Below, one piece after another: positions 1 through 12,179 of a DNA stretch of 64,000 bases. Position 1 is the stretch's first letter. Each line of letters opens with the position of its first letter. The notes beneath the pieces were generated by a model. It made no database searches and was not told the origin of the DNA. It was given only the letters and a program-made list of their open reading frames with translations. The position numbers were made by a program, and so were the translations under genes. Origin of the DNA: Arabidopsis thaliana (lineage: Eukaryota; Streptophyta; Magnoliopsida; Brassicales; Brassicaceae); assembly GCF_000001735.4 (NCBI RefSeq), contig NC_003076.8, positions 24,493,835 to 24,557,834 of the forward strand, in the 5' to 3' direction.

Positions 1-1194
1 TGCTAAGATATTTGACCCCAAAAAAATGTATATCACCCCAAAAGACGTTTCTGTAGACTTATAATTATTATTAGACCGCAATCATTTTTTCTTGGTATAT
101 CAAATCCTCCAGACATACATTTATCAGTGATCTTACAATCACATTTTTTTTTGTTAAATGGTTTTTCCTTGTTTAATAGTTAATCAATGATCATACTAGC
201 TTCCCTTAATCATACTAGCTATAAAATTAAAGATGAAAAAAGGTTGTGCCTTTAAAATCAAATCCTCCAGACCTATGCTATAAAATATCCGATACATTTT
301 AAAATATAATGTCATAGTCATGGACTCATAGTTCAACCTTCACTAGTATTAAAAGTCAGTAATATTATTTTGAAAGAATACAAATAGCAATAGTATAATG
401 ATAGTAGCATTAATTATTGATTGAATGAATCAATTATTATTTTAGCTGAACAATTTTTGTGAACACCGTATCTCCTAGAATCGATAAAAACTTTTACCCA
501 AAATCTCAATGTTCCTTGATCTCGCAAGAAACAAACTAAAACGGACAAGAGCATCAGAACAGTGTCATCACTCATCAGTATATGCATTTCCGTGTGACCG
601 CGAACTCTGACAGATGCTCAACTGATCCAATGACAACACTGCACGTGGCATTTCCCCACAGTGACTTAGTGGCCTGTGTATAGAAAGATTTAAAGAACGT
701 GTAATCCCAACCATTCCTCCATCAAAGATATATCGATCATTTCTTTTTGACAGCAATAATTTTTAATCATTTTATCTGTCTCTCTGTTCTTTCTCTCTCC
801 CGCAGTCCCTCTCGTAATTTTGCTATATAAGAGCACCTCTATAATCTGTGTGAGACAGAATTATAAAAAAAAAACATTGATAGTTTTGTATCTAAACTCA
901 ATATATAATGATAACACGTTCACGTGTTCATCGTCAAAAGAGTGTCTCAGTGAGTACAATCTTCAGGTGTCTTCTAGTTTTGATCAGACGCTCTATTCAA
1001 TTCTCTTAATTAGTCATATCTTTCTTTCTTTTTTCCTCGTTTCGTGTTAATTTTATTTTAAAACAAAGGATTAAAGAGTCGTTCTTTCTTTTGGTAACAT
1101 GGAGCCTTAATGATCCTTTGTTAGCTCTAGCTAGGATTTTACGTACTACTTAGGGTATTCAAACTAAAATAAAATCAAGAAGAAGAGCAGAGAG
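1..1194. promoter_or_regulatory. MYB34 upstream region and 5' leader
   Basis: No convincing gene lies here. A TATA-like element (ctatataag) at 823-831 would start transcription near 855 and give a leader of about 340 nt. That leader would hold a G-box (CACGTG, 921-926) inside a 16-bp perfect inverted repeat (913-928: 7-bp arms, 2-bp spacer). It would also hold three short upstream ORFs: 908-1009 (33 codons), 1099-1110 (3 codons) and 1110-1124 (4 codons), the last two overlapping by one base. The rest (1-820) is AT-rich intergenic sequence in which I see no structure. The transcription start is inferred from the TATA box only. Confidence 0.5.
908..1009 (+). other. Candidate upstream ORF in MYB34 leader
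   Basis: ATG at 908-910 opens a 33-codon frame ending TAA at 1007-1009, about 185 nt upstream of the MYB34 ATG. The encoded peptide is basic and hydrophobic and resembles nothing I recognise. It would matter only if transcription starts upstream of 908, as the TATA element at 823 suggests. Two further mini-ORFs (1099-1110 and 1110-1124) follow. They may lower MYB34 translation; this is inference. Confidence 0.4.
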
Positions 1195-2386
1195 ATGGTG
1201 AGGACACCATGTTGCAAAGAAGAAGGAATAAAGAAAGGAGCTTGGACTCCTGAGGAAGATCAAAAGCTTATTGCTTATCTTCACCTACATGGTGAAGGTG
1301 GATGGCGTACTCTCCCTGAAAAAGCTGGTATATATTTTTTTTTGTCATATATAGGTTTAAATATTAGCTACTTTTTAATTAAAAGAAATTATTGTTATAG
1401 TGTGTGTAAATGTATATAGGATTGAAGAGATGTGGAAAGAGTTGTAGATTGAGATGGGCTAATTACTTAAGACCCGACATTAAGAGAGGAGAGTTTAGTC
1501 CTGAAGAAGACGACACTATCATCAAGCTTCATGCTCTTAAGGGTAACAAGTAAGTATCTCTTTTTTTCTTTCTTTCTTAATTCAGTTTGGATTAGATAAT
1601 CATTACTATATGTGTAATGTTGCATGAAAATACTTTACTTTTCATCTCAAATGCCAACCATAACTTTTTAAATCTTTTTTGATAAAGATTCCAAATCTTC
1701 ATTAGAATAAAATAATATTTGTTAGTATTATTTTATTGATAGTTGTGTTTGATTATTGAAGGTGGGCCGCAATCGCCACTAGCTTGGCGGGACGAACTGA
1801 CAACGAAATAAAAAACTATTGGAACACAAATCTCAAGAAGCGGTTGAAGCAAAAAGGCATCGATGCAATCACTCACAAACCGATCAATTCAACCGGTCAA
1901 ACCGGTTTCGAACCAAAAGTAAATAAACCGGTATATTCATCCGGTTCCGCTAGGCTTCTTAACCGCGTCGCAAGCAAATACGCGGTTGAATTAAACCGGG
2001 ACTTACTGACCGGGATCATCAGTGGAAACTCCACCGTCGCCGAAGATTCACAAAACTCCGGCGACGTTGATTCTCCGACCTCCACATTGCTCAACAAAAT
2101 GGCGGCAACATCAGTTTTGATCAACACTACGACTACATATTCCGGCTTCTCCGACAACTGTTCTTTCACTGATGAATTCAACGAATTCTTTAACAATGAA
2201 GAGATCTCCGATATTTACACGACTGTCGATAATTTTGGGTTTATGGAAGAGTTAAAGAGTATTTTAAGCTACGGCGATGCCAGCGCCGGAGTTATTGAAA
2301 ATTCGCCGGAGGTCAATGTAGCTGATGCAATGGAGTTCATTGATTCCTGGAACGAAGATGACAATATGGTTGGAGTCTTTGTCTGA
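1195..2386 (+). CDS. MYB34: MYB34 / ATR1, R2R3-MYB transcription factor
   Basis: Nuclear R2R3-MYB factor that activates indolic glucosinolate and tryptophan-pathway genes (known for ATR1/MYB34, AT5G60890). Exons are 1195-1327, 1420-1549 and 1762-2386, joined by GT-AG introns; the 133/130-nt first two exons are the classic R2R3-MYB pattern. The protein is 295 aa. It starts [22 protein letters not shown], with the R2 and R3 repeats in about residues 1-115 and the regularly spaced tryptophans visible ([33 protein letters not shown]). After the DNA-binding domain lies [10 protein letters not shown], the [L/F]LN[K/R]VA motif of subgroup 12 (MYB28/29/34/51/76/122). The C-terminal part is acidic and Ser/Thr-rich, as expected of an activation domain. 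The frame is intact. The closest alternative would be MYB51 or MYB122; the length and C-terminus favour MYB34. Confidence 0.95.
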
Positions 2387-4632
2387 CGAGTCAGACTAAA
2401 ATCAATCTTACGTTGGTTTTTTCTTTAATAAGCTGTGATAGATTCGTGTAATCGTCACGTAGTCAAAATAATGTGCTGTTGTAAAAATTAATAATAATAA
2501 ATATTTCTACTTACATGAATTTGTTTACAAATCCGGAAAAAAACACGTTTTTTACGAAAATACATATGTTTTGTTAATTTCATATGACATGCCACTAACG
2601 GAATTGATAAGTCTGTTACACATTTTTAGAGTCTCATAAGTCATAAACTATATAAAAATTTTAAAATGACATATACTGACCACCGTTTTCTATCAAAACA
2701 ATAAAATTATTTCCCAATTATTGGTATAAAAGAGCTTTTAAAAATCCTGATTTGACAAAAAATATTATTGCGGATAGAGTCCAGGGCTAATTCTTCTTTT
2801 TTGCTTACATATAATTAATTCTAGATTTTTAATGATGATATCTAACGAATGATGTAGATTAATCTGCCCGTGGTCAATTTTTGTTTCCGTTACCATTAAC
2901 AAAATTGTGTATGCAGAAGAGCGTTTAACAGAAAAAAAAACATTAAATTTTGTTCGAGGCACTAAAATTAAACAATTACATATTGTTGTTTGGACTCATA
3001 CCATTTAAAACTAATGTTTTGCACACCGTGAATTTTATTGGTGATACATTGGAAAGAGAAAAAGCAATAACAAATAAAGAGATAAATAAATGGTATTACT
3101 ACTTTTGGTACCACATATTTTTTTTGGTGCAAAACTTTAGGTACCACTATAATTTAAAGTTTTTAACATGCAATTTTGAACCTAGCGATTTTGACCAAGC
3201 TAACAACATTTGACCTACACAATCTCCAAATTGAGATATCCATGACTTAATTAGGCACACTTTGATCTTTAACTTTTAAAATCACTGGTAGTATATTTAA
3301 ATTCGAAATGCAAATTTGCTTTAACGTAATAAATCAAATTTAGATCAATAATTAAAGTGTTGAAAAAACTTAAAAACAAAGTATATTCCTCTGCGAAGAC
3401 TGCAATATTCCCTAACAAGTGAAACTCCCATTCCGTATTATAATATTCCTACTACAATTATTTTCATATTTTGGTGGATTCACGTGAATACGTAATCTTT
3501 ACAAATATATCACTCATACTAGTATATGCAGAACACACCAATCAAGAATCGTCAGCAGCACTTTTTGATTAGTTTCGAAATTCTTATTTTTCCTAATACT
3601 AGCTATTTAATCCGTAGTTCATGATGTATATATAAAACTGATATTCAATTGTGTGTATTAATAATCTTAGTGGAGGTTTAGAGTTTGCACGAAAATAAAA
3701 AAAGTGGAGGTTTAGAGATAAAGTTTACCTAATAAATTATTTTGCAGCCACTATCCCTAGTTTGATTTCTTTATTTAAAAGAAAATTAATTAATATTTTA
3801 TATAGTCAAAGTAATTAATAATTTTGATATTTACACCTTCGCACAACAAATAAAAAAAACAATGTATACTAATATGTTTATTTGAAACGGAATTGTTCCT
3901 TTTAATATAAAAAACAACCTTCATGACTTCATCTAGAACTTCATCCATGGAATAATATTTATCTATTGCAAACAACGCAAGTAACTTCATTTTGATAATC
4001 TTCGTTTTTAGTATTAAAAAATGATATGAACTTTTCGAAAAAAAAAAAAAATCATGATAAAAACATTGAAAATTTGTCATTTAAAAAAAAAAGCCAAAAT
4101 CATGAGAGTTACAGGTCAACGATCGTAGGCTACTTTTCTGCTCCCAGTACTATCCATCCATACGGTACGCTCAAGCAAAATTACTCATTTTTATGAATCA
4201 ATTCATATATATAACTCATGAATAAAACGTGTTCGACATTGGAACTACCGACTACGATCTATAACTGTCTTCCATGTATTCTTGCCTTCTGAACATTACT
4301 AACGTCGAAATTGAAGGATTTTCCTTAGTTTACTAAGAGTTATGTTATTGGAAATTCTACGTTAATTTATTAAGAAAAATAAATTCCGAATCTTTTAAAA
4401 GAATTACACAATTAGTTTAACCATTCATTTAACCCGATTGCATAGCCAGTTCTGAAATTTGTAGCAGTGTCAATTTTGTTTAACGAAATTGTAATAGTTG
4501 CAATTTGTGTCATACCGTGCTGGTTATATCAACATAATTAAAAAAAGGTGTGATTATTTAACGTAATATTAATGATTGGAGTTTATTCCATACAAAAGTA
4601 TAATAACTTTATTTTGTTTTTTTATCAACTTA
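2387..4632. other. Intergenic, MYB34 3' flank to RLK1 3' flank
   Basis: AT-rich convergent intergenic region of about 2.2 kb. The short open frames present (for example 2950-3213 and 3790-4080) have AT-rich, low-complexity translations without domains, so I regard them as chance. No RNA gene or transposon end was recognised. Confidence 0.6.
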
Positions 4633-7600
4633 TCAAACAAGTGACACTGGATCACTAGACAAAGATTCATCAGACCAAGTGAAAGTGCTATAAGGAGACG
4701 GATTTGGAGGATCAAAAACTTGAATCACACCTTCAAGCATCTGTGTAACATTTCTCATGTTAGGTCTCATCCCATGCTCTTCTTGTATACACCATATCGC
4801 TATTTTCACATATCTCTCCACAGTTTCCATGTCATTCATTGCCTCTGAATCGTCCTCAGTCAGATCTTCCAACCTTCCTTGTCGAAAACAATCGTAAGCC
4901 CAATTGATGAGAATCACGTTATCCTCAAGGTCGACGGCTTTCTTGCAGCACACGATTTCTAAAAGCATTACTCCATAGCTATAAACATCTACTTTGGATG
5001 TAATGGGGCTATTCCTGAACCATTCAGGGGCCACATACCCTTTTGTTCCACGGATGTTAGTGAGCGTATACGTTTGGTTCATCAACAAAAGCTTTGCTAG
5101 ACCAAAATCCGAGATCCGAGGAGTGTAATACTCATCTAGGAGTATGTTCTGCGGTTTTATGTCACAGTGTATGATCTGCTCGCTGCACTCTTCATGTAGA
5201 TACAAGATTCCACGAGCAATGGCCACCGCAATATTCTTTCTATCTTCCCAGCTCGGCCTCGGACGCCTGAAGAGAAAATTGGCTAGCGTCCCTTGTGGTA
5301 AAAACTCATAGACGATCATCTGGCTCTGTCCTTCGTTGCAGAAGCCAATGAGCCTCACTAGGTTCTTGTGGTGAATCTGACCTATCACTTTAACCTCATT
5401 CTTGAACTCTTTTTCGTTATCTAAATCAAGACGATCTAGTTTCTTCACAGCCACGGTAACTTCAGAACCACCGGCAACTTCTAAATATCCTTTGTAAACT
5501 ATACCAAAGGCTCCTCTTCCAAGCTCTTCCGTGAAATCTCTTGTAGCCTCTGCAAGCTCTCCATATGTAAAGACCCTCAAATTCAACTCATTTGCAGTAG
5601 TTGTAGCTGTAGTCCGACCGATATCTCTCGCTTGATTCTTCATCATATTTTTACTCTTCTTAGTCTTTCTATAAAGAGCAAGAAGTATCAAAAATCACAA
5701 AAGCTGAAGTTCCAAGTAGAACAGAACAAGCAATGATTAACCAGTCAAGTTTTTTCGCTCTGTTTCCGGTAACTGGAACATCCGCGATGGAGCGGTTTCG
5801 AACCTTAATGAATGTATCACTATCACCACGTGGAGATCTTTCACCGTGAGACAAGGGAAACTTCTTCTTCCAACATTTTAGATCCCGATTTGTTCCAAAA
5901 ATAACCGCAGCACATAAACAATCGCTAAGACAAGAAGCTTTACATCTTTCTTCATCATAGTTGGCATAACTCTCATAATCCCCAAACGGCCAATTCGTCT
6001 TCTCTAAAGTAATGAACTCGTAAAGATTCACATCTGAGTTTGCGGTTTGGTTCTCTGGTCTACAAGTCTGCATCTCAAAATCTGGCAAACAATCACCATA
6101 CTCATTGCTCGGATCCTTTAACACAAACCTCTCAGGACACTCACATTTTGGCCTCTTGTTGTTTCCTAAACTACATATATTATTATACCCACAAGCCATA
6201 TTCCCAAGTGCATCATCGGGGCTACACATATTATCCGGCACAGCCCAAGCAAACACCCACCCACTATTCTCCTGGCCTCCTTTGGGATGATAGTACTCAG
6301 CAAAAACCCCGTCGAAATGTAGAACGGCGCGGCGATAGAAAAATCCGGATCTCTATCTTTGACGACGAATCTTGAATTGTTCCTTTGAAGAACATATATT
6401 TCCCCTGACTGGTTGAAAACTAATTGAATCCCGGGGTTGTTTGGATCGTTGGTATTACTTTCGTAGTACTGAGAGTATATGTCTGATTCTGAGGCAGTCT
6501 CGGCGTTGAGAGAGTGAAGCTGAAGATTTCCGTCATCCTCTAGACGTAGGCTGAATCTTCCTTTTTTGAAGCTCGTCTCTGTCCTACGTGATGACAGATT
6601 CCTTCCAACTTCTATATTCTGTATCATCATCATTCATAAATATATCATCCGCAACATACTAACGGAAACAAATCAATTAAAATCGATTGCAAATCTAACA
6701 AAAGAAGTCAACTAAAAAGTATTTTCTCACAATAGGATCAAAACCTTAATTAATAGTGCTAACTGCTAATTTAATTTTTACTTTTATTTTTTTTTGAGTT
6801 AATTTCTTACGTTTGTGAACACATATTATTATTTTTGTTTTAGTAAATAAAATATATCTTACATGCAAAAAAAAATTACTAGAATACGTATATATTTTCA
6901 TCATATATTGATTACGTATAGTGTAAATTAAAAAAAAAAAACTAGAAATTTCTCATTTTGGCACCTCATCTCCGCGTTTGCAATTTTGTCAAAACAAACA
7001 AAAAATTATAATTGAAGATTTTCCATATTTTATCTCCCAAAGATATTCTTTTTGTCATTTAATTCATCAATTTTGTTTTAAATTTCATAGAATTTTTTAT
7101 TATTTTGGTCAATATTGTCTATGATCGCATAATAAAGATTTAATTACCTGATTAGGTAACAGAGTGTCGGTGGGATTTTCAAAGCTCGACCATAGAACCT
7201 CGTCAGAATCTTCTGACCCATCTCTGAAAAGAACGAAGTTTCCGTCGTCAGTAAATCGCCCTCGAGAAACAGAGCCACCACTCAACGCTCTCCACAGCTC
7301 CTGACCTCGAGGGTCAGCGATAACCAGACCGCCATCTGCAGTTAATGTAACCTTCGAACCATTAGGGACAAGACCGGTGGTTGTGTTGACGGCTTGTGCG
7401 TGCCACACGATGGTCTTGTCAGAAATCTTGTCGAACCAAATGGAGAGAGTGAAACCGTCGTTTGGTTGGATCTTGCGGAACCCGAAAGCAAAGTCACCGG
7501 AAGGTGAACGCCATGAACTAGAGATTTGTTGGGACTCTGAAGCGGTGAGAGATTCTCCGACAGGAACAGAGCCGTTTCTGATGTTTTGAGAAAAAACGAA

Positions 7601-7660
7601 AAATGTTTGTAGTTGCAGAATAAGAACCAGATGGATTATTGAACAAGAAAGAGAACCCAT
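4633..7660 (-). CDS. RLK1: RLK1, G-type lectin S-receptor-like Ser/Thr kinase (frame disrupted)
   Basis: Plasma-membrane receptor kinase of the S-domain class (AT5G60900 by position). Exon 1 is 7660-7148 (signal peptide and bulb-lectin domain); a 529-nt intron follows; coding resumes at 6618. The extracellular part has a Cys-rich EGF/PAN-like region (CGYNNICSLG, CKASCLSDCLCAAV), then a membrane segment, then the kinase: LGRGAFGIVYKG, VAVKK, HCDIKPQNILLD (Cys for the HRD Arg, a non-RD kinase) and DFGLAKLL. Two indels break the frame. Near 6317-6318 one base is missing, and near 5689 there is one base too many. Restoring the missing codon and ignoring the extra base gives 171+100+1+209+351 = 832 codons, the length I remember for RLK1. 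A GT-AG pair (6307 to 6222, 86 nt) would splice out the first lesion at the cost of a conserved stretch; the second has no good bypass. Either a failing gene or sequence errors. The 5' end is tandemly duplicated just upstream. Confidence 0.85.
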
Positions 7661-7860
7661 TTTACTGAAGCAAAGATGTAGAGATTAAATCTGCGTATAT
7701 GTGTAAATATAAAGACTTTTTAGTTCTAACTCTCTGAGTCAATGACTCAATGGACCAGGTTTTGAAAAGCCAACAGAGACTTTTAAGGGTAGGAACAAAT
7801 AGACTACATTGTGGTTGTGTGTGTTTTGTCTTTAGATATTTCTGATTGTAAACGTAAAAG
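7632..7860 (-). repeat. Tandem duplication, RLK1-proximal unit
   Basis: This unit contains the first codons of RLK1 and its proximal promoter. It is repeated at 7861-8190 with many point differences and some inserted sequence. Matching landmarks in order are: atggattatt-aacaagaaag, ctcttagtcaatga or ctctgagtcaatga, ccaggttttgaaa, and cttttaagggtaggaacaaa. Confidence 0.75.
7735..7749. promoter_or_regulatory. Inverted TGAGTCA/TGACTCA element in RLK1 promoter
   Basis: TGAGTCA, one base, TGACTCA: two GCN4/AP-1-like bZIP half elements facing each other. They also form W-box cores (TTGAC) on the minus strand. The element lies about 20 bases upstream of the TATA-like sequence of RLK1. A role in defence-type induction is inference from motif identity only. 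Confidence 0.4.
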
Positions 7861-8190
7861 ATGGATTATCAAACAAGAAAGTAAATCCATTCTGCTAGAA
7901 CTTGAGATTACATGCGAGTGTGTGTGTGTTTGTTTGTGTGTGTGTGTGTGTTTGCATAATGTAGATTTGTTCGTTACTATTGAACGTAGGAAAGGGGTTG
8001 AGAAGACTTAGACATTTCTTGTTCTTTCTCTTAGTCAATGAACCAGATTTTGAAAGAGTCAAAAGTCTCTTCTCCTCCATACAATATTACTTAAGTCGTG
8101 AACATGTGTTCTAAAGTCTTTTAAGGGTAGGAACAAAGTGTGGTTGTATCTATATTGTGATAGGACATTCCTGAATTGTATACGTAATAG
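7861..8190 (-). repeat. Tandem duplication, distal unit with relic RLK1 start
   Basis: Read on the minus strand from 7890, this unit begins ATG and encodes MDLLSCLIIHL, clearly related to the RLK1 start MGSLSCSIIHL. It then runs directly into the proximal unit, so no gene body follows. It is longer than the first unit because of a GT repeat (about 7918-7950) and other insertions. It shares promoter blocks with the proximal unit (cttttaagggtaggaacaaa at about 8117-8138). It is either a relic of a former tandem paralogue or a promoter-only duplication. Confidence 0.7.
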
Positions 8191-8901
8191 CTTTGTATTC
8201 CTTGTGTTTGGATTTTGAATAGTAAAAGAACAATTTTGCTCATTGACATTTTTGGATGATAATACATCATATTCAGTTGTTAATTATTTTTGGATTATAT
8301 ACCATCATAGAATCACATACTTTGTTTTCTCACTGAATATTTTATAAATTTTTAAAACACATGCATATACCATATTCAGTTGTTTATAAAAAAAATATAG
8401 AATCACTTTTAGAATATTTTTGAATATTTTGAACAATTATCGTATTTATACAAACCTTTTTCCATTTTTCAAAAATCAAATAATCATTTGTGCCATGCGG
8501 TACCTTGCTGCGACAACTTTAAAGCGCAAATAATGAGCACATTTACAAGAAGACTAAATTTGAGCAATTTTGAATATCAGTCATAAAAAACATAGTGATC
8601 GCATTTACAAATGATAGAATATTGATATATTGCGTTCACCACAGTTTAAAAAGTAAAAGTTACATTAATTATTCATGAGAAATCATTACCAAGATATGAA
8701 TCTTTGTTCTTAAGACGCAGTGAATCTAATGATAGCTTACGTACATACGTCTCGACAACGGAGTTCCATCATACATATAATATGACTAGCTAAAACATAT
8801 CGGTATTAATAATGAGTATAAGTCACCAAAAAAATGCTGAATGTTATGAAAATATTAAACATTAATTATATTATCATTATATTATAAAGAGTGAGATAGT
8901 T

Positions 8902-11900
8902 CTACTCGTTCGTAGTGGTAGGACGTAACATCCAAGCCGGAAGCAGAGAGTTTGGTTCCGTCAACGACGATGCACCACCGTTCTCTCCCCCAACTCTCTC
9001 CACAAAGCCATCTCTGCCCATAAAATTAAATTAATCAGAATCATTCATAGATATACATGTACAAATTTGAATTATATATATGCACATGGCACAATTAATC
9101 AACCTCTTAATCTAATTTGGACTAGTACTGAGAGAGAGAAAGACGAGACCTGGAGGAGGTTACGCAGTATTGAGGCAGAAGAACTGAAGAAGAGTTGGAG
9201 CATTGGACTAATTGTCCTTCTTGCTGACCCGTTTTCTTCTCCCTCTCCTTAATCTAAAATTATTGTTTTGCCATTAGTTAGTAATAATATATACCAGCAT
9301 AAATCTACAGTTGCAAAAATTCTATAAATAAAATATCTGAGTTGTCAGAAACAAATTATACAAATATTAGAAAACATTACCACTTTGAGTCTTACGAAGA
9401 ATTTATATCAACTTCATATATATACAGATCAAGAACTAAGGTAAACTAAAATCGATCTAAACATTTTTTTTTCTTTTGATATATGTATAACTAGTTTACG
9501 TCTAGATAGCTGCATGATCTCAACATTGATTTTTATTAGAAGGGTTATCAATAGAGGATTAAATAATGACCATTTTTTGGGATTAGATAATGACCATTTC
9601 TAATGCTAAAAAAACTAAAAACCATTTCTAATTTTTTTTATCTTACATCTACTTAAATTCTTCACTCAGATATTATGGAAACATTATTAATATAAATATA
9701 TATTTGGTCTCCATTATATATTAGTACCGGTTTTTTGCTATTATATTTTGTTTATGTAATAGGATTAATTACAAAAATTAGAGAATTATATATGTAGTAA
9801 AGTCACATATTTTTTAAATACTTTTATAATATATAAAACATTGTTAAACCTAATCTTTTTAAAAAATTATGGTGAGATGACATACTGTAGTTAATTATTT
9901 CAACTTCTATCAATTTTAAACTCATATATAACCACTTATATCAAAAATAAGTTGTACTTACCTTTTTGAGAAGCGAATTGTTGTGATCTTGCAAGGCTTT
10001 ATCCTGATGATTTAAAAGAAACAAGTAGAATTATGCCTCAAAATGATTTTTTTACGATGTACCTAATTGTGATTTGATATTGGTTGCAAACATAGTTATA
10101 TATATATATGAAAACAATACTTTTCGGTTGTTATATATATTATCTATCTAAACAAAAAGTTGAAACTTTACCTTCTTCTGGAGCGCAGATATGGATTCGA
10201 ACATAGCTTGGTTCTGCGAACATCAGACATTAGTTAATTAATAACATCTCAAATTTAAAATTCTGAATTCTTTGCCAAACTCAACTTCTCGATCGAAAGC
10301 TTTACATACATATGTAGACGTATGTAACTATGTATCCATGTTGTCCTATTACCTTTCTTGACCTAATGCTCTTGATAGCTGCATCGAGCTGATGCTCCAA
10401 GCTTTGGAGCTCCTTCAAGCTCAACGAATCAAGATCTTCCCCCATAAAATTCCTACACATTTTCGTATTTTGTGACTACTGCTTATATAAGCAAACCGTG
10501 GTTGTTGCTAAGGTAGAAACCATTGATATGCCTTAGTTTTTATGATCAAATTGACAACAGAAAATGAACTTTATGAGGATCCAAGACACAATTCCCCCAT
10601 AACCGTATAGTGTCATAAACTTATATGAGCAATAACGAAGTCACGATCAATACACATTCATTCCCTCTTAAGTAAAGGAAAAAAGTTGAATACATTAGAA
10701 GTTTGTATGTGCGACCCAAAAGTTTAGTTAACTTGGGACAAATACTCTTGTAAATATATGTTTTACTTGGCTATTTGATTAGCACGATCTTAATTTGACA
10801 TTGTGCACATATATAAATTTGAAATATATATGTGCGATCATTTGTAAATTTGAAATTATAACATATATATACCTTTTGTTCTTCTCAAGTACCTCAACTC
10901 TTGCCTTGAGCTTAGCATGTTCTAGAACCCAATTTTCCTACAACATTGGTGTATGATAAACATTAGTTACTACAACAAAAATACAACATTAAGTAGCTAA
11001 AAGAGACATATCTAAAACTTACACTTTGTGAAACGTCTCGGCCAACAAGTTGTTTGTCTGAATATAAATAGCGATCATAGCGTTCAAGTATCCTCTCCAT
11101 GCTAGATTTAAGAAAGAAAAAAAAGGTCAACACTCGATTAATTTGATCCATAAAAATTATTATAATTTCACATGTTATAATGTGTAACATTTGTTACAAA
11201 CTGCAAGCCAAAAGTTTACCGTATTTGGTATACCGACAAAGAATAGCTAAAAATAAGAATATAACACAAAAATGTATATAGAACCTGGTTTTGGTGAGTC
11301 CACAAAACATCATAGAAAACATACGTACAAATTCAATTTAAAGATTCGAGTTTCCCTCCTGACTCGGTTATCAAAGCAAACGATCACTATAAATCTCTAT
11401 GATCGTACATAAAAACATATATATACACTTTCACAAAACGCATTTAAAATATCAGTACGAACTTACATATATGTTTAACGTTATGTTATTGTCCATTGGG
11501 GATTATAGCACATCCTTGTTATAAATGCTTTATTTCATCGTTTCAAATCAACCTTTCTTTCAAATATATGGTATACTCAAGTATTATTATACATGTTATC
11601 TACATACATATCTTCGTACGTGTCTGAGTGCACGTGCTTCCATACATCAAAAGGGGCAATCAAATCGTGAGTGTGTGTACTAAGTTTCATAATTTTATGC
11701 TATTTTCAATTGGGTAAAGGAAAGGAAATTTAGAAATAAACATAAACAGCTTTTTCATGCGTCCGTACGTAAAATCCCAAAAAAAAACCCTAATTTCTCG
11801 AGCCAGTTCTTAGGGAACAAACAAATCTAGAGAAGATATGAAAGACCAAGATACGAGATTTGGATTTATTTCCAAGGCTGACGACGATCGAGATCGAGAA

Positions 11901-12179
11901 GTACGAATAAAAAACAAAATCTGGTTAAAGATCAAGAAAACAGATAGATATGATCGATGTGATATATAATATAAAACATTAAAAAAACATTTACCAAGAG
12001 TCGGTGGAATATTCGAAGAGTTTGCCTTTGGAAGAGAAGACGATGAGAGCAACCTCAGCATCGCAGAGAACAGAGATCTCATGAGCTTTCTTGAGCAAAC
12101 CAGACCTTCTCTTTGAGAAAGTAACTTGCCTATTGATCTTGTTCTCTATCCTCTTCAGCTGAACCCTACCTCTTCCCAT
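8902..12179 (-). CDS. AGL8: AGL8 / FRUITFULL, MADS-box transcription factor
   Basis: Nuclear MIKC-type MADS factor of the AP1/FUL clade that acts in floral transition, meristem and fruit valve development (AT5G60910). Eight exons: 12179-11995, 11101-11023, 10937-10873, 10452-10353, 10213-10172, 10003-9962, 9253-9150 and 9013-8902, all GT-AG. The sum is 729 nt, or 242 aa. The MADS domain (about residues 1-60) starts [21 protein letters not shown]. The K domain follows ([44 protein letters not shown]). The C-terminus is [14 protein letters not shown], containing the FUL-type LPAWML motif in place of the AP1 farnesylation tail. Intron 1 is 893 nt, large for this gene. The frame is intact. Confidence 0.97.

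Larger units (their letters stand above)
7661..8901. promoter_or_regulatory. RLK1 promoter and intergenic region to FUL 3' end
   Basis: Holds the RLK1 promoter on the minus strand, with a TATA-like tttatattta around 7706-7715, a tandem duplicate of the RLK1 5' end (7861-8190) and a GT microsatellite (about 7918-7950). The remainder up to the FUL stop is AT-rich with no gene seen. Confidence 0.55.

Noticed and set aside
820..1050. 76-codon frame upstream of MYB34 as a gene
   Set aside because: It overlaps the TATA box and the leader, has low-complexity sequence and no homology I recognise; shorter uORFs in the leader are the more sensible reading.
7811..8080. Frames on both strands over the GT repeat
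   Set aside because: Cys/Val and Thr/His runs are simple translations of the GT/AC microsatellite inside the duplicated RLK1 5' region.
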